Shown here: positions 9,967 through 19,124 of the stretch, one piece after another | Layout of the letters: each line of letters begins with the position of its first letter | How positions within the stretch are numbered: position 1 is the first letter of the stretch | Assembly (NCBI RefSeq): GCF_000819445.1 | Contig: NZ_CP005286.1 | Location: 2,046,001-2,110,000 of the forward strand | Length of the DNA stretch: 64,000 nucleotides | Source: Corynebacterium humireducens NBRC 106098 = DSM 45392 | Lineage (GTDB): Bacteria; Actinomycetota; Actinomycetes; Mycobacteriales; Mycobacteriaceae | Direction: 5' to 3' | Notes under the pieces: model-generated | Databases searched by the model: none | The model's input: the letters and a program-made list of their open reading frames with translations, nothing else | Told to the model about the DNA's origin: nothing | Translations under genes and position numbers: made by a program

Positions 9967-10647
9967 ATGCGCAGCTCCCTGTTCCCCGCCCGGGCGACGG
10001 TTCCGTTCAGCTTCGGCATCGGCGCGGTGTTCACGCTCATCCACATGGAAATGTTCCTGGCTGCGCTGGTGGTGTTCATCGTCGCCGCCGGAATCGCCCT
10101 GGTGGCGTTGCCGCGGGACGCGTGGTCCCCGGGGCTGGACATGAAGACCACCGCCGACACGGACTTCACCCGCCGGGACCATCTGCGCCTGCTCGTACCC
10201 GGCGCGCTGGTGTTCATTCCCGGCACCTGGGTCGGGGGAGCCGGGTGGCCGCTGTACTTCCTGGGTGTCTCCGGCCTCATGATGCTGAGTTTCCGCGCCG
10301 CGAACCGCCGGACCGCCGCGATGGGGCGGCGCCGCGCGCAGAAGGTGCTGGAGTCGACGTCGCTTGCCGACGCCACCCTCCCCCGCCTCACCACCGCCGA
10401 CGAACACCGCGACGTGATCCGTGCGTTGGCCGACATGGGGGCCGTCGACGGTATCCGGGCGCGCACGTGGCTGCTGGCGAAGGAACTGGGGCGGGACGTC
10501 GGGAAGCTCAGGGCCGAGGTGGGGGACCTGGAACGCGACGGACTGGTGTCGGTGAGCACCGTCGACGCCGGCGCCGACATCTCCCGGCACCTGGTGGAGC
10601 TGACCCCCGTGGGGGTGCGGGTGCTCACGGAACTGTCCCGGAGATGA
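9967..10647 (+). CDS. Membrane protein with C-terminal winged-helix-like domain
   Basis: A 226-residue protein. At least three hydrophobic segments lie in residues 1-110 (FTLIHMEMFLAALVVFIVAAGIALVAL and LLVPGALVFIPGTW followed by GWPLYFLGVSGLMML). The C-terminal half (about 140-226) reads like a winged helix: RTWLLAKELGRDVGKLRAEV, then DLERDGLVSVST and LVELTPVGVRVLTEL. Such a layout suggests a membrane-anchored regulator, which is inference. TACGGT ends 8 nt before the ATG, so the mRNA may be leaderless. It is divergent from rne and convergent with ndk. Confidence 0.75.
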   Translation: MRSSLFPARATVPFSFGIGAVFTLIHMEMFLAALVVFIVAAGIALVALPRDAWSPGLDMKTTADTDFTRRDHLRLLVPGALVFIPGTWVGGAGWPLYFLGVSGLMMLSFRAANRRTAAMGRRRAQKVLESTSLADATLPRLTTADEHRDVIRALADMGAVDGIRARTWLLAKELGRDVGKLRAEVGDLERDGLVSVSTVDAGADISRHLVELTPVGVRVLTELSRR

Positions 10648-10650
10648 CGA

Positions 10651-10682
10651 AGGGCCGCACCCCCGTGACGGGGATGCGGCCC
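10651..10682. terminator. Bidirectional terminator between the 9967 gene and ndk
   Basis: AGGGCCGCACCCCC pairs with GGGGATGCGGCCCT across a short GTGAC loop between two convergent genes. Confidence 0.75.
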
Positions 10683-10692
10683 TGCCGGAACC

Positions 10693-11103
10693 CTAGAGGT
10701 TCGGGAACCAGATGTTGATCTCGCGCTCGGCGGACTCCGGGGAGTCGGAGCCGTGGACGACGTTCTCGCCGACGGTCAGGGCGAAGTCACCGCGGATGGT
10801 GCCCGGGGTGGCCTTGGAGACCGGGTCGGTGCCGCCGGCCAGCTGACGCCATGCCTCGATGGCACGCTCGCCCTCGACGATGCCGGCGACCAGCGGAGCG
10901 GAGGTGATGAACTCGACGAGCTCGCCGAAGAAGGGCTTGTCGGCGTGCTCGGCGTAGTGCTGCTCGGCGGTGGCGCGGTCCGCGACGCGCAGGTCCAGAG
11001 CGGCGAGCTTGAGGCCCTTGCGCTCGATGCGGGCGATGATCTCGCCGACGTGGCCGTTCTTGACGCCGTCCGGCTTGATGAGGATGAGAGTGCGTTCAGT
11101 CAT
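10693..11103 (-). CDS. ndk: Nucleoside diphosphate kinase
   Basis: Transfers gamma-phosphate between NTPs and NDPs, balancing nucleotide pools. The 136-residue product starts [17 protein letters not shown]. The catalytic His motif is present near residue 117 as [16 protein letters not shown], and the end is IWFPNL; length is usual for the family. TACACT ends 9 nt upstream of the ATG with no Shine-Dalgarno. It is a single gene ending at the bidirectional hairpin. Confidence 0.98.
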   Translation of the reverse strand: MTERTLILIKPDGVKNGHVGEIIARIERKGLKLAALDLRVADRATAEQHYAEHADKPFFGELVEFITSAPLVAGIVEGERAIEAWRQLAGGTDPVSKATPGTIRGDFALTVGENVVHGSDSPESAEREINIWFPNL

Positions 11104-11161
11104 GGTTGGAGAGTGTACCGGAGTCCCCTCCCCGGGGCGCGGGAAGGCTGTGGGACCCGCG

Positions 11162-11470
11162 TCACTTCAGTTCCTGCACCGCCGCGCGGGCCGTCTCGGG
11201 CGTGGCGTCGCGGAACCACAGCTGGACCTGGCGGACGGCTGCACCCTCGTCGCCGCGGTCGAGCATGCCGCGGAGGGTGGTGCGCTTCTCCTCGTCGAGT
11301 TCGATCGGCGCGGCCTCCCGCCCGGCTGCCGCGGCCTTGAGGCCGAGGACCAGGAAGGCCCCGGCGAGCAGCAGTGCGATGACGGAGGTGAGGTTGGGGG
11401 CGCCGGAGAACTTGAACACGAGCGCCGCCACGCACAGGGCGGCGGCGAGTCCGAGGTAGAGAGCACGCAT
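11162..11470 (-). CDS. Small membrane protein, hypothetical
   Basis: A 102-residue protein with two predicted transmembrane helices ([17 protein letters not shown] and [19 protein letters not shown], about residues 5-48) and a soluble charged C-terminal half ([22 protein letters not shown]). I do not recognise the family. A TAGGCT box ends 7 nt before the ATG, giving leaderless geometry. It lies between ndk and the divergent pirin operon. Confidence 0.72.
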   Translation of the reverse strand: MRALYLGLAAALCVAALVFKFSGAPNLTSVIALLLAGAFLVLGLKAAAAGREAAPIELDEEKRTTLRGMLDRGDEGAAVRQVQLWFRDATPETARAAVQELK

Positions 11471-11493
11471 GGCGCCAGCCTAGTGCGGTCAAT

Positions 11494-11528
11494 GGTTGGG
11501 TACATGTCAACATCTTCTCTGGTAAAGT
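11494..11528 (+). promoter_or_regulatory. Promoter and possible operator of the pirin operon
   Basis: TAAAGT (11523-11528) ends 7 nt before the ATG at 11535. An imperfect palindrome, GTTGGGTACATGTCAAC (11495-11511), precedes it and could bind a small dimeric repressor. The operator role is inference. Confidence 0.4.
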
Positions 11529-11534
11529 GGCCTC

Positions 11535-12557
11535 ATGTCCGTCACCGAACAGAACTCGGAGGAGCTCGTCCTCTCCCCGACCACCCCGCACTGCACCGAC
11601 GGTGCCAAGGTGGAGATCATCACCTCCCGCGCGGTCCCCCTCGGCGGCCCCCGCGCCATGACCGTCCGCCGCACCCTCCCCCAGCGTCAGCGCAGCCTCA
11701 TCGGCGCGTGGTGCTTCGTCGACCACTACGGCCCCGACGACGTCTCCGTCACCGGCGGCATGGACGTCGCCCCGCACCCCCACACCGGGCTGCAGACCGT
11801 GTCCTGGCTCTTCGAGGGCACCATCACCCACCACGACTCCGGCGACCACCACGCCGTCGTCCGCCCCGGCGAGGTCAACCTCATGACCGCCGGCGCCGGC
11901 ATCTGCCACTCGGAGGTCACCACCCAGGCCACGACCACCCTCCACGGCGTCCAGCTGTGGACCGTGCTTCCCGACGCCCACCGCCACGGCCCCCGCCGCT
12001 TCGACCACCACGCCCCCGAACCCGTGCTCCTCGACGGCGCCCGCGCCCTCGTCTTCCTCGGCTCCCTCCTCGGCTACACCTCCCCCGTCCCCACCTTCAG
12101 CCCCCTCGTGGGGGCGGAGCTGCGGCTGGAGGCGGGGGCGTCGATAAGCATCGACGTGGGCCCCACCTTCGAGCACGGACTGCTTGTCGACGCCGGCGAC
12201 GTCGACCTCGAGGACGTCACCGTCGCCCCCAGCGAACTGGCGTACACCGGCATCGGCGAGGAACGGCTGCGCATCCGCAACAACGGCTCCACCGAAGCCC
12301 GCATGCTGCTCATCGGAGGCGAACCCTTCGAGGAGGAGATCATCATGTGGTGGAACTTCATCGGCCGCACCTACGAGGAGATCGAGCAGTACCGCCAGGA
12401 ATGGCAGGACGAGGACGAACGCTTCGGCGTCACCGAGGGCTACATCGGCCGCGACCCCGCCGGTCTCAGCCGCCTGCCCGCCCCGGCGCTGCCGCACGCC
12501 AGCATCCGCCCACGGAAGAACCCCGCCCCCATCGCCCGCCCCGACGAGAGGATCTGA
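11535..12557 (+). CDS. Pirin family protein
   Basis: A bicupin protein of 340 residues; relatives are metal-binding and some act as quercetinases or transcription cofactors. The N-terminal cupin carries the pirin signature: VDHYGPDDV, then HPHTGLQTVSWLFEGTI and HHDSGDHHAVVRPGEVNLMTAG, with the metal-binding His residues and a Glu in the later SEVTT stretch. The C-terminal cupin covers about 160-280 and ends with a WNFIGRTYEEIEQYR tail. It is the first gene of a three-gene operon: the next ATG follows its stop directly. The mRNA is probably leaderless. The role in this cell is unknown. Confidence 0.88.
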   Translation: MSVTEQNSEELVLSPTTPHCTDGAKVEIITSRAVPLGGPRAMTVRRTLPQRQRSLIGAWCFVDHYGPDDVSVTGGMDVAPHPHTGLQTVSWLFEGTITHHDSGDHHAVVRPGEVNLMTAGAGICHSEVTTQATTTLHGVQLWTVLPDAHRHGPRRFDHHAPEPVLLDGARALVFLGSLLGYTSPVPTFSPLVGAELRLEAGASISIDVGPTFEHGLLVDAGDVDLEDVTVAPSELAYTGIGEERLRIRNNGSTEARMLLIGGEPFEEEIIMWWNFIGRTYEEIEQYRQEWQDEDERFGVTEGYIGRDPAGLSRLPAPALPHASIRPRKNPAPIARPDERI

Positions 12558-12854
12558 ATGGTCACCCACGGACACAACCAGTTCATCATCCACGCCGACG
12601 GACAACGCGTCGGCCACACCGACTACCGCGACCACGACGGAGAAAGACTCTTCTACCACACCGAGGTCACCCCCGAATTCGGCGGCCGCGGACTCGCCGG
12701 CCAGCTCATCTCCGATGCACTCGCGCAGACGGATCTGCCGATCGTCGCGATCTGTCCCTTCGTTCGTGGTTGGCTGGAGAAGAACGACCACGACCACACC
12801 TGGCGCAAGCCCACCCCCGCCGACATCACCTGGCTGCAGAAGGAGCTCCGATGA
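12558..12854 (+). CDS. Small GNAT-type N-acetyltransferase
   Basis: A 98-residue single-domain acetyltransferase of the short YjdJ-like type. The fold is recognisable from HTEVTPEFGGRGLAGQLISDAL (acetyl-CoA pyrophosphate loop, GGRGLAG) and the following VAICPFVRGWLEKN. It begins at the nucleotide after the pirin stop and overlaps the next gene by 4 nt (ATGA), so the three genes are translationally coupled. The acceptor substrate is unknown. Confidence 0.82.
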   Translation: MVTHGHNQFIIHADGQRVGHTDYRDHDGERLFYHTEVTPEFGGRGLAGQLISDALAQTDLPIVAICPFVRGWLEKNDHDHTWRKPTPADITWLQKELR

Positions 12855-13309
12855 CCCGCAAGGCCCCCTACCTCGACAAGTTCTACCCCGAGGTCTACAA
12901 GTCACTGACCGAGGTGTCCCGGAAGCTCACCATGCTCTACCCGGACGTCGACCTGCCCAAGTCCCTCATCGAACTCATCGCCGTCCGCGTGAGCCAGATC
13001 AACGGCTGCGGCACCTGCCTGTCCATCCACGTCCCCGCCGCCCGCAAGGCCGGCGTCCCCGAGAACAAACTCGACGCCCTGCCCGCCTGGCGCATGGTCG
13101 ACGAATTCACCGAGAAGGAGAAGGCCGCCCTCGAACTCGCCGAGACCCTCACCCTCCTGCCCAAGGACCGGGACAACTCCCGCGCCGCCCTGCCCGCCTG
13201 CCAGGTATTCGCCGAGGAACAGGTCGCGGCCCTGGAGTGGTCGATCATCATGATCAACGCCTTCAACCGCGTGTCCATCGCGTCCGGGCACCCGCTGCTG
13301 TCGCGCTAG
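12851..13309 (+). CDS. Carboxymuconolactone decarboxylase/AhpD-like protein
   Basis: A 152-residue all-alpha protein of the AhpD/CMD superfamily. The redox motif is present as NGCGTCLSIHVPAARKAG (about residues 50-67): a CxxC pair plus His, typical of AhpD-type alkylhydroperoxidase-like proteins rather than of the decarboxylase PcaC. It is third in the pirin/GNAT operon by a 4-nt overlap. Context suggests stress or small-molecule detoxification, which is inference. Confidence 0.85.
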   Translation: MTRKAPYLDKFYPEVYKSLTEVSRKLTMLYPDVDLPKSLIELIAVRVSQINGCGTCLSIHVPAARKAGVPENKLDALPAWRMVDEFTEKEKAALELAETLTLLPKDRDNSRAALPACQVFAEEQVAALEWSIIMINAFNRVSIASGHPLLSR

Positions 13310-13350
13310 CGTCGCGCCGGAGGCAGGCGGGGACGCCCCTCGCTGCACGA

Positions 13351-14251
13351 TCAACGCATCCCGATCGCGCCCGGCTGCCTCCACACCACGTGCCACCGCC
13401 CCATCAGCTCCACCTCCCGCTCCTCACCCCGGATCACCGCGACGATGAAGTCGACCACCCTCTCCAGGTGCAGGTCGACACAGATGTCGGAGAAGCTCAG
13501 GTGCCGGTACCCGCGGGCGGTGGCGTCGTTGGCCTTCCAGTAGTCCTTGATCTGCACGTCGATGGCGTTGTGGTGACGGTGACCGTGGACCTCCACGATC
13601 AGCTTCGCCGGCTCGTACACGCCGTCCCGGAAGTAGTTGCCGATGAGCCGGTTGTTCTCGAAGGCGTAACCACGCCGCCGCAGCGCCCGGAAGAGCACGC
13701 GCTCCGTCTCGGAGTCCGTGCCTGTCGACGCCCGGTTCACCCGCTCCCGCAGCACCTTCGGCACCCTGCCGAAGTCACCCAGGTCCTTCTCCAGCCTCCC
13801 GCGGGCGTCGCGTCCCGTGTAGTGCCGTTCAATCAGCCCCACCGCGTACTGGCTCCTGCTCTCGGGGATGTCACGGGCGGCGCGGAGCGGGGTGGCCACC
13901 CGCAGCCCGTCCATGAGCTCCCACGGGCGGTGCGCCGCCCGGATGACCGTGACCAGACCGGTGGACCGGAAGGTCCTGTTGCGGGCCACGAGCACGGTGA
14001 CCGGGGTGGTGATCCGGTGGCCGTTCCGCAGCTGCCCGGCGGTCATCCCGGTGAACACGAGGTCGGGCCGCTGATGCTGCAGGGCGCGGAGGAGGAACTT
14101 CCCGTGCGGCCGGGAGGTGGTGTACAGACCCGGGACGACGCGGTGCAGCGTTCCGCGGCGGACCAGGGTCCGGATGTTCTGGGGGGCTGATGTCGGCGTC
14201 GGCGAGCTCCCTGGTGGTGAAGATGGAGCGTCCGGTGGGTAGGTGAACCAT
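13351..14251 (-). pseudogene. AbiEi antitoxin-like/DUF559-type protein, frameshifted
   Basis: The N-terminus, MVHLPTGRSIFTTRELADADIS (ATG at 14251, AGAGGA upstream), is in one frame. The remainder, QNIRTLVRRGTLHRVVPGLY to the stop at 13351, is in another. The switch falls at a run of six G (14181-14186, six C in the sense strand). With five, the gene reads through as one 299-residue protein. That protein has an AbiEi-type winged helix at the N-terminus and a C-terminal nuclease-like domain (KLIVEVHGHRHHNAID, then YRHLSFSDICVDLHLERVVDF) like DUF559/Vsr folds. It may be a true pseudogene, a phase-variable tract or a sequencing error. Confidence 0.75.
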
Positions 14252-14305
14252 GTCCTCTTAGACTCCGCCGGACCCGGGAAGGTTCCGTGCGGCAACCGGA
14301 AGATG

Positions 14306-14347
14306 CCGCGAGGCCCCTCCCCCGGTGTGCGGGGAGGGGCCTCGCGG
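14306..14347. terminator. Strong hairpin downstream of the DUF4233 gene
   Basis: CCGCGAGGCCCCTCCCC pairs with GGGGAGGGGCCTCGCGG around an 8-nt loop. It ends the valS-folC-DUF4233 transcript. Confidence 0.75.
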
Positions 14348-14366
14348 TACGTATTGGTTGGCGGCC

Positions 14367-14798
14367 CTACAGGTGCTGCGTGGTCAGCCAACCGCGCTTC
14401 ATGCGCTCGATGAGCGTGGAACGCAGATGCAGCAGGTACCACCACACGATGATGAAGATGATCGCCACCATCACCGCGGAGTAGTGGACGAAGAAGCCGC
14501 CCACCAGCAGGATGACCTGCAGCGCCAGGTTGACCGGCAGGGCCCAGCTGAACCGCTGCAGACCGGACATCAGGACGTGCGCCACACCGACGACAGTGAT
14601 GAACACCCAGTTGAAGGTCGTCCAGTAGGCGCCGTCGTTGACCTTGAGGATCACGGTGAGGATGAGCAGGATGGTGATCGCCTCGAGGAACAGCGTGCCG
14701 GCCATGACGCCACGGATGCCCTTCATCGGGTCCTTCTCCGGGGCGTGGCCGGGGCCGAGGGGGCTGACCTCGGGCTGGTCTGCGGGGGTACGACTCAT
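14367..14798 (-). CDS. DUF4233 membrane protein
   Basis: A 143-residue actinobacterial membrane protein found behind folC. After a polar N-terminus (residues 1-25) there are four hydrophobic helices: VMAGTLFLEAITILLILTVI, FNWVFITVVGVAHVLMS, LPVNLALQVILLVGGFFV and VMVAIIFIIVWWYLLHL. No enzymatic motif is seen and the function is unknown. It overlaps the folC stop by 4 nt (ATGA), so its translation is coupled to folC. Confidence 0.88.
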   Translation of the reverse strand: MSRTPADQPEVSPLGPGHAPEKDPMKGIRGVMAGTLFLEAITILLILTVILKVNDGAYWTTFNWVFITVVGVAHVLMSGLQRFSWALPVNLALQVILLVGGFFVHYSAVMVAIIFIIVWWYLLHLRSTLIERMKRGWLTTQHL

Positions 14799-16351
14799 GC
14801 GGGGTCCTTTCCGAACAGTGTGCGTGCCTCGCCCGCGGTGACCACGGAACCGGTGACGACGACTCCGGCACCCGACTGGATGTCCGCGTCCTCGGCCAGC
14901 TCCACGGCCAGCGCGTAGGCCCCGGCGAGGTCGTCGTCGACGTGGACGCGCTCCTCACCGAAGATCTCACGGGCGTGCTCCGCCAGATCGTACGCGTCGA
15001 GGGCACGGGGGCTGGAGTTCTGCGTGATGACCACCTCGGAGAGGTAGGGCTCCAGGGCCACCAGGATACCGCGGGCGTCCTTGTCGTCGAGGACGCCGAC
15101 GACGCCGATGAGGCGGTTGAACTCGAAGTCACGGTCCAGGGCGGCACCGAGGGCAGCGGCGCCGTGCGGGTTGTGGGCGGCGTCGATGAAGGTGGTCGGC
15201 GAGGTGCGGACGCGCTCAAGGCGGCCCGGGGACTGCACCTGCGCGAAACCGTTGCGCACCGTCGCGATGTCGAGCGGACGGCCGGCGCCGGCCCCGAAGA
15301 AGGCCTCCACCGCAGCGAGCGCCACGGCGGCGTTGCGGGCCTGGTGCTCGCCGGAGAGCGGCAGGAAGATGTCCTCGTACTCGCCGCCCAGGCCACGCAG
15401 GGTCAGCTGCTGCCCGCCGACGGCCACGGCGGCGGAGACGACACCGAACTCGGCTCCGGCGCGGGCGACGGCGGCGTCCACCTCGACGGCGCGCTGCAGG
15501 ATGACCTGCATGGCGGCGGGGTCCTGCTCGGCGACGATCGCGACGTTGTCCGGCGGGCTGAGCAGGTCGTCGGTGTCCCAGCGGGACTTGATGATGCCGG
15601 CCTTCTCCGCGGCGATCTCCTCGATGGTGTCGCCGAGGTAGTCGGTGTGGTCCATGCCGACGGGCATGATGACGGCCACGTCCGACTGGATGACGTTCGT
15701 GGCGTCCCACGTGCCGCCCATGCCGACCTCGACGACGGCGACCTCGACGGGGGCGTCCGCGAAGGCGGCGTACGCGAGGGCGGTGAGCACCTCGAACTTG
15801 GACATGCGGATGCCGGTCTTCTCGTCGACAAGCTCGACGTAGGGCTGGATCTCGCGCCACAGGCGGACGTAGTCGCGCGGGTGGATCGGGAGGCCGTCGA
15901 TGCCGATGCGTTCGGTGACCAGCTGCAGGTGCGGGCTGGTCGTGCGGCCGGTGCGGCGGTGGAAGGCGCGGAGCAGCGACTCGATCATCCGCACCGTCGA
16001 CGTCTTGCCGTTGGTGCCGGACACGTGGATCGCCGGGAAGGAGTTCTGCGGGGAGCCCAGCAGGTCCATGAGCATCTCGATCCGCTCGAGCGAGGGGTCG
16101 ATCTTGGTCTCGGGCCAGCGGGTGTCCAGCTCCGCCTCGACGGCGGCGAGTTCCGCGAGGTCCTCCGGGGTGATCTCCACCGGCTGCGGCTTCTCGACGT
16201 CGCCGAGCTCGATGTTCAGCTTCAGGCCCTGGTCGGTGATCTCGACGGCGTCGTTGACGTCGGCGAGGTCCTCCAGGTCCTCGAGGTCCTCGTCGTCGGC
16301 GGCGTTGTTGAGGATGTCCTCGATCTCGTCGTGCCGGTCGTCGGCGGTCAC
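14795..16351 (-). CDS. folC: Dihydrofolate synthase/folylpolyglutamate synthase
   Basis: Adds glutamate to dihydropteroate and extends the polyglutamate tail of folates. The 518-residue protein has an acidic N-terminal extension of about 95 residues ([19 protein letters not shown]) before the Mur-ligase-type core. The P-loop is [19 protein letters not shown] near residue 112. Other marks are [38 protein letters not shown] and C-terminal [15 protein letters not shown]. The GTG start at 16351 overlaps the valS stop (GTGA), so start choice and coupling are clear. The order valS-folC-DUF4233 is usual for corynebacteria. Confidence 0.95.
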   Translation of the reverse strand: MTADDRHDEIEDILNNAADDEDLEDLEDLADVNDAVEITDQGLKLNIELGDVEKPQPVEITPEDLAELAAVEAELDTRWPETKIDPSLERIEMLMDLLGSPQNSFPAIHVSGTNGKTSTVRMIESLLRAFHRRTGRTTSPHLQLVTERIGIDGLPIHPRDYVRLWREIQPYVELVDEKTGIRMSKFEVLTALAYAAFADAPVEVAVVEVGMGGTWDATNVIQSDVAVIMPVGMDHTDYLGDTIEEIAAEKAGIIKSRWDTDDLLSPPDNVAIVAEQDPAAMQVILQRAVEVDAAVARAGAEFGVVSAAVAVGGQQLTLRGLGGEYEDIFLPLSGEHQARNAAVALAAVEAFFGAGAGRPLDIATVRNGFAQVQSPGRLERVRTSPTTFIDAAHNPHGAAALGAALDRDFEFNRLIGVVGVLDDKDARGILVALEPYLSEVVITQNSSPRALDAYDLAEHAREIFGEERVHVDDDLAGAYALAVELAEDADIQSGAGVVVTGSVVTAGEARTLFGKDPA

Positions 16352-19056
16352 TTGAGGGCCTCCAGACGGGCGGTGATGCGCTCGACCTCCTCCTGGGCGA
16401 CCTGCTGACGGGTGCGGATCTTGTTGACGACCGCCTCCGGCGCCTTCGCCAGGAACGCCTCGTTGCCGAGCTTCTTGGCGGTGCCCTCGAGCTCCTTGTG
16501 GGCGGCGGCGAGGTCCTTCTCGAGTCGCTTGCGCTCCGCCTCGACGTCGACGGTGCCGGAGGTGTCCAGCGCCACGGAGATGGTGGCCTGGGAGAGGCGC
16601 AGCTCGATGGAGGCGGACTCCTCGAAGCCCTCCTCCGGGGCGGTGACCCGGGCCAGGGCGCGGACCAGGTCCTCCTGGTTCTGCAGGTCGGCGGCGGCGA
16701 AGTCGATGGCGGCCGGGACCGGCTGGGAGGGCTTGACGCCCTGGTCGGAACGGAAGCGGCGGATCTCGGTGACGAGCTTCTCGGCGTCGGCGATGCGGCG
16801 GACGGCGACCTCGTCGGTGGCGGCACCGTCGTTGGTGTCCGCGGCGGTGGGCCACGGGGCGGTGACGATGGTCTCCTTCTCCGTCAGGGCCTTCCACAGC
16901 ACCTCGGTGACGAAGGGCATCGCCGGGTGCAGCAGGCGCAGGACGACGTCGAGGACGCGGCCGAGGACCAGCTGGGTGTTGGCGCCCTGGCGGGTCTCGC
17001 CGTCGCGCGGGATCTGGGTCTTGGCGATCTCCAGGTACCAGTCGCAGACCTCGTCCCACGCAAAGTGGTAGAGCTCCTCGTTGGCCTTGGCGAACTGGTA
17101 GTCGTCGAGGAACGCGTCGACGGTGGAGCGGACCTCCTCGAGGCGGTCGAGGATCCAGCGGTCGGCGTCGGTGAGCTCCTCACGCGGCGGCAGGTCGCCC
17201 ACCTCGGCGCCGTTGAGCAGCGCGAACTTGGTGGCGTTGAAGAGCTTGGTGGCGAAGTTGCGGGAGGACTGGGCGGCGTCCTCGCCGACCGGCAGGTCCA
17301 CGCCCGGGTTCGCGCCGCGGGCCAGGGTGAAGCGCAGGGCGTCGGCGCCGTACTCGCGGACCCAGTCCATCGGGTCGATGCCGTTGCCCAGGGACTTGGA
17401 CATCTTGCGGCCGTGCTCGTCGCGGACGAGTCCGTGGAGGAAGAGGTCGGTGAAGGGGACCTGCGGACGGCCGTCCCTGCCGGTGCCGAGGATCTCCGGG
17501 GTGATCTTCGCGGCGAAGGTGCCGAACATCATCATGCGGGCCACCCAGAAGAACAGGATGTCGTAGGCGGTGACCAGCACGGACGTCGGGAAGAACTTGG
17601 CCAGCTCCGGGGTCTTCTCCGGCCAGCCCATCGTGGAGAAGGGCCACAGGGCGGAGGAGAACCAGGTGTCCAGGACGTCGGGGTCCTGGGTGTAGCCCTC
17701 CGGGGCCTGCTCGTCGGGGCCGACGCAGACGATCTCGCCCTCCGGGCCGTACCAGATCGGGATGCGGTGGCCCCACCACAGCTGGCGGGAGATGGTCCAG
17801 TCGTGCATGTTGTCGACCCACTCGAAGTAGCGGGGCTCCATCGTCTGCGGGTGCACCTTGGTGTCGCCCTCGCGGATGGCGTCGCCGGCCATCTTCGCCA
17901 GCTCCTCGACCTTGACGAACCACTGCAGCGACAGGCGCGGCTCGATGGCTTCGCCGGAGCGCTCGGAGTGGCCGACGGAGTGCAGGTAGGGGCGCTTCTC
18001 CTCGACGATGCGGCCCTGCTCGGCGAGTGCCTCGCGCACGGCGACGCGGGCCTCCTCGCGGGTCAGGCCGTCGAACTGGGTGCCGGTATCGCAGATGCGG
18101 CCGGTCTCGTCCATGATCGTCGGCATGTCGAGGTCGTGGCGCAGGCCGATGGCGTAGTCGTTCGGGTCGTGCGCCGGGGTGATCTTCACGGCGCCGGAGC
18201 CGAACTCGGGGTCGACGTAGTCGTCGGCGACGACGATCATAGACAGGTCGTCGCGGAAGGGGTGCGGCAGACGGGTGCCCACGAGGTGGGCGTAGCGCTC
18301 GTCCTCGGGGTGGACGGCGATGGCGACGTCGCCGAGCATGGTCTCCACGCGGGTGGTGGCGACGACGACGTGCGGCTCATCGTCGTTCATCGAGCCGTAG
18401 CGGAAGGAGATGAGCTCTCCCTCGACGTCCTTGTAGACGACCTCGATGTCGGAGACGGCGGTCTCGAGCACCGGGGACCAGTTGACCAGGCGGTTGGCGC
18501 GGTAGATGAGGCCGCGGTCGTAGAGCTCCTTGAAGATGGTCTGCACGGCGCGCGACAGGCCCTCGTCGAGGGTGAAGCGCTCGCGGGACCAGTCGACTGA
18601 GTCACCGATGGCGCGCATCTGGTCGGCGATGGCGCCGCCGTACTCCTCCTTCCACTCCCAGACCTTCCCGATGAACTCCTCACGGCCGTAGTCGTAACGG
18701 TCCTTGCCCTCGGTGCGCTTGAGCATCTTCTCGACCTTCGTCTGGGTCGCGATGCCCGCGTGGTCCATGCCCGGCAGCCACAGCACCTCGTAGCCCTGCA
18801 TGCGCTTGCGGCGCACGAGGGCGTCCATGAGGGTGTGGTCCAGCGCGTGACCCATGTGGAGCTGGCCGGTCACGTTCGGCGGCGGGAGCACGATGGAGTA
18901 GCCCGGCTTGTCACTCTCCGGGTCTGCCGTGAAGTGTCCGGCGTCGACCCAGCCCTGGTAGATCTCAGCCTCCACGGACTGCGGATCCCAGGACTTCGGC
19001 AGTGCGTCAGCTCGGTTCTTACCCATCAACATCTTCCCCTCGGTCTGGTCGTTCAC
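16348..19056 (-). CDS. valS: Valyl-tRNA synthetase
   Basis: Charges tRNA-Val. A class I synthetase of about 900 residues with [19 protein letters not shown] (HIGH-type motif), a large editing domain, [17 protein letters not shown] (KMSKS motif), a helical anticodon domain and a C-terminal coiled coil ([21 protein letters not shown]). Two starts compete. GTG at 19056 lies 8 nt after a TATGAT -10 box, giving leaderless geometry and a protein starting [13 protein letters not shown] at 19026 has GAGGGGA at good spacing. I chose 19056 because the promoter sits immediately before it. Stop and folC start overlap. Confidence 0.95.
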   Translation of the reverse strand: MNDQTEGKMLMGKNRADALPKSWDPQSVEAEIYQGWVDAGHFTADPESDKPGYSIVLPPPNVTGQLHMGHALDHTLMDALVRRKRMQGYEVLWLPGMDHAGIATQTKVEKMLKRTEGKDRYDYGREEFIGKVWEWKEEYGGAIADQMRAIGDSVDWSRERFTLDEGLSRAVQTIFKELYDRGLIYRANRLVNWSPVLETAVSDIEVVYKDVEGELISFRYGSMNDDEPHVVVATTRVETMLGDVAIAVHPEDERYAHLVGTRLPHPFRDDLSMIVVADDYVDPEFGSGAVKITPAHDPNDYAIGLRHDLDMPTIMDETGRICDTGTQFDGLTREEARVAVREALAEQGRIVEEKRPYLHSVGHSERSGEAIEPRLSLQWFVKVEELAKMAGDAIREGDTKVHPQTMEPRYFEWVDNMHDWTISRQLWWGHRIPIWYGPEGEIVCVGPDEQAPEGYTQDPDVLDTWFSSALWPFSTMGWPEKTPELAKFFPTSVLVTAYDILFFWVARMMMFGTFAAKITPEILGTGRDGRPQVPFTDLFLHGLVRDEHGRKMSKSLGNGIDPMDWVREYGADALRFTLARGANPGVDLPVGEDAAQSSRNFATKLFNATKFALLNGAEVGDLPPREELTDADRWILDRLEEVRSTVDAFLDDYQFAKANEELYHFAWDEVCDWYLEIAKTQIPRDGETRQGANTQLVLGRVLDVVLRLLHPAMPFVTEVLWKALTEKETIVTAPWPTAADTNDGAATDEVAVRRIADAEKLVTEIRRFRSDQGVKPSQPVPAAIDFAAADLQNQEDLVRALARVTAPEEGFEESASIELRLSQATISVALDTSGTVDVEAERKRLEKDLAAAHKELEGTAKKLGNEAFLAKAPEAVVNKIRTRQQVAQEEVERITARLEALK

Positions 19057-19063
19057 TCGGACC

Positions 19064-19069
19064 ATCATA
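19064..19069 (-). promoter_or_regulatory. -10 box of valS
   Basis: TATGAT on the minus strand, ending 8 nt before the GTG at 19056. It lies 18 nt from the oppositely oriented MerR promoter. Confidence 0.4.
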
Positions 19070-19087
19070 GCCCCTGCATGTCCAGGC

Positions 19088-19118
19088 TTGACCCTCACGT
19101 GACGTCATGGTTGATGCT
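19088..19118 (+). promoter_or_regulatory. MerR-type promoter and operator
   Basis: TTGACC (19088-19093), a long 19-nt spacer, then GATGCT (19113-19118). The spacer contains CTCACGTGACGTCATGG, with dyad character around ACGTGACGT. Over-long 19-nt spacers with a dyad are the hallmark of promoters twisted open by MerR proteins, and the next gene encodes one. The -10 ends 7 nt before its ATG. Confidence 0.6.
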
Positions 19119-19124
19119 GGTGCC

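Noticed and set aside
8860..10647. 595-residue plus-strand frame covering the rne start region
   Set aside because: Its first two thirds are an antisense shadow of rne. Only the part from ATG 9967 reads like a protein and has a promoter.
13351..15396. 681-residue minus-strand frame
   Set aside because: It runs through the DUF4233 gene and part of folC in the wrong frame. Only the 13351-14181 part is protein-like; its true N-terminus is in another frame.
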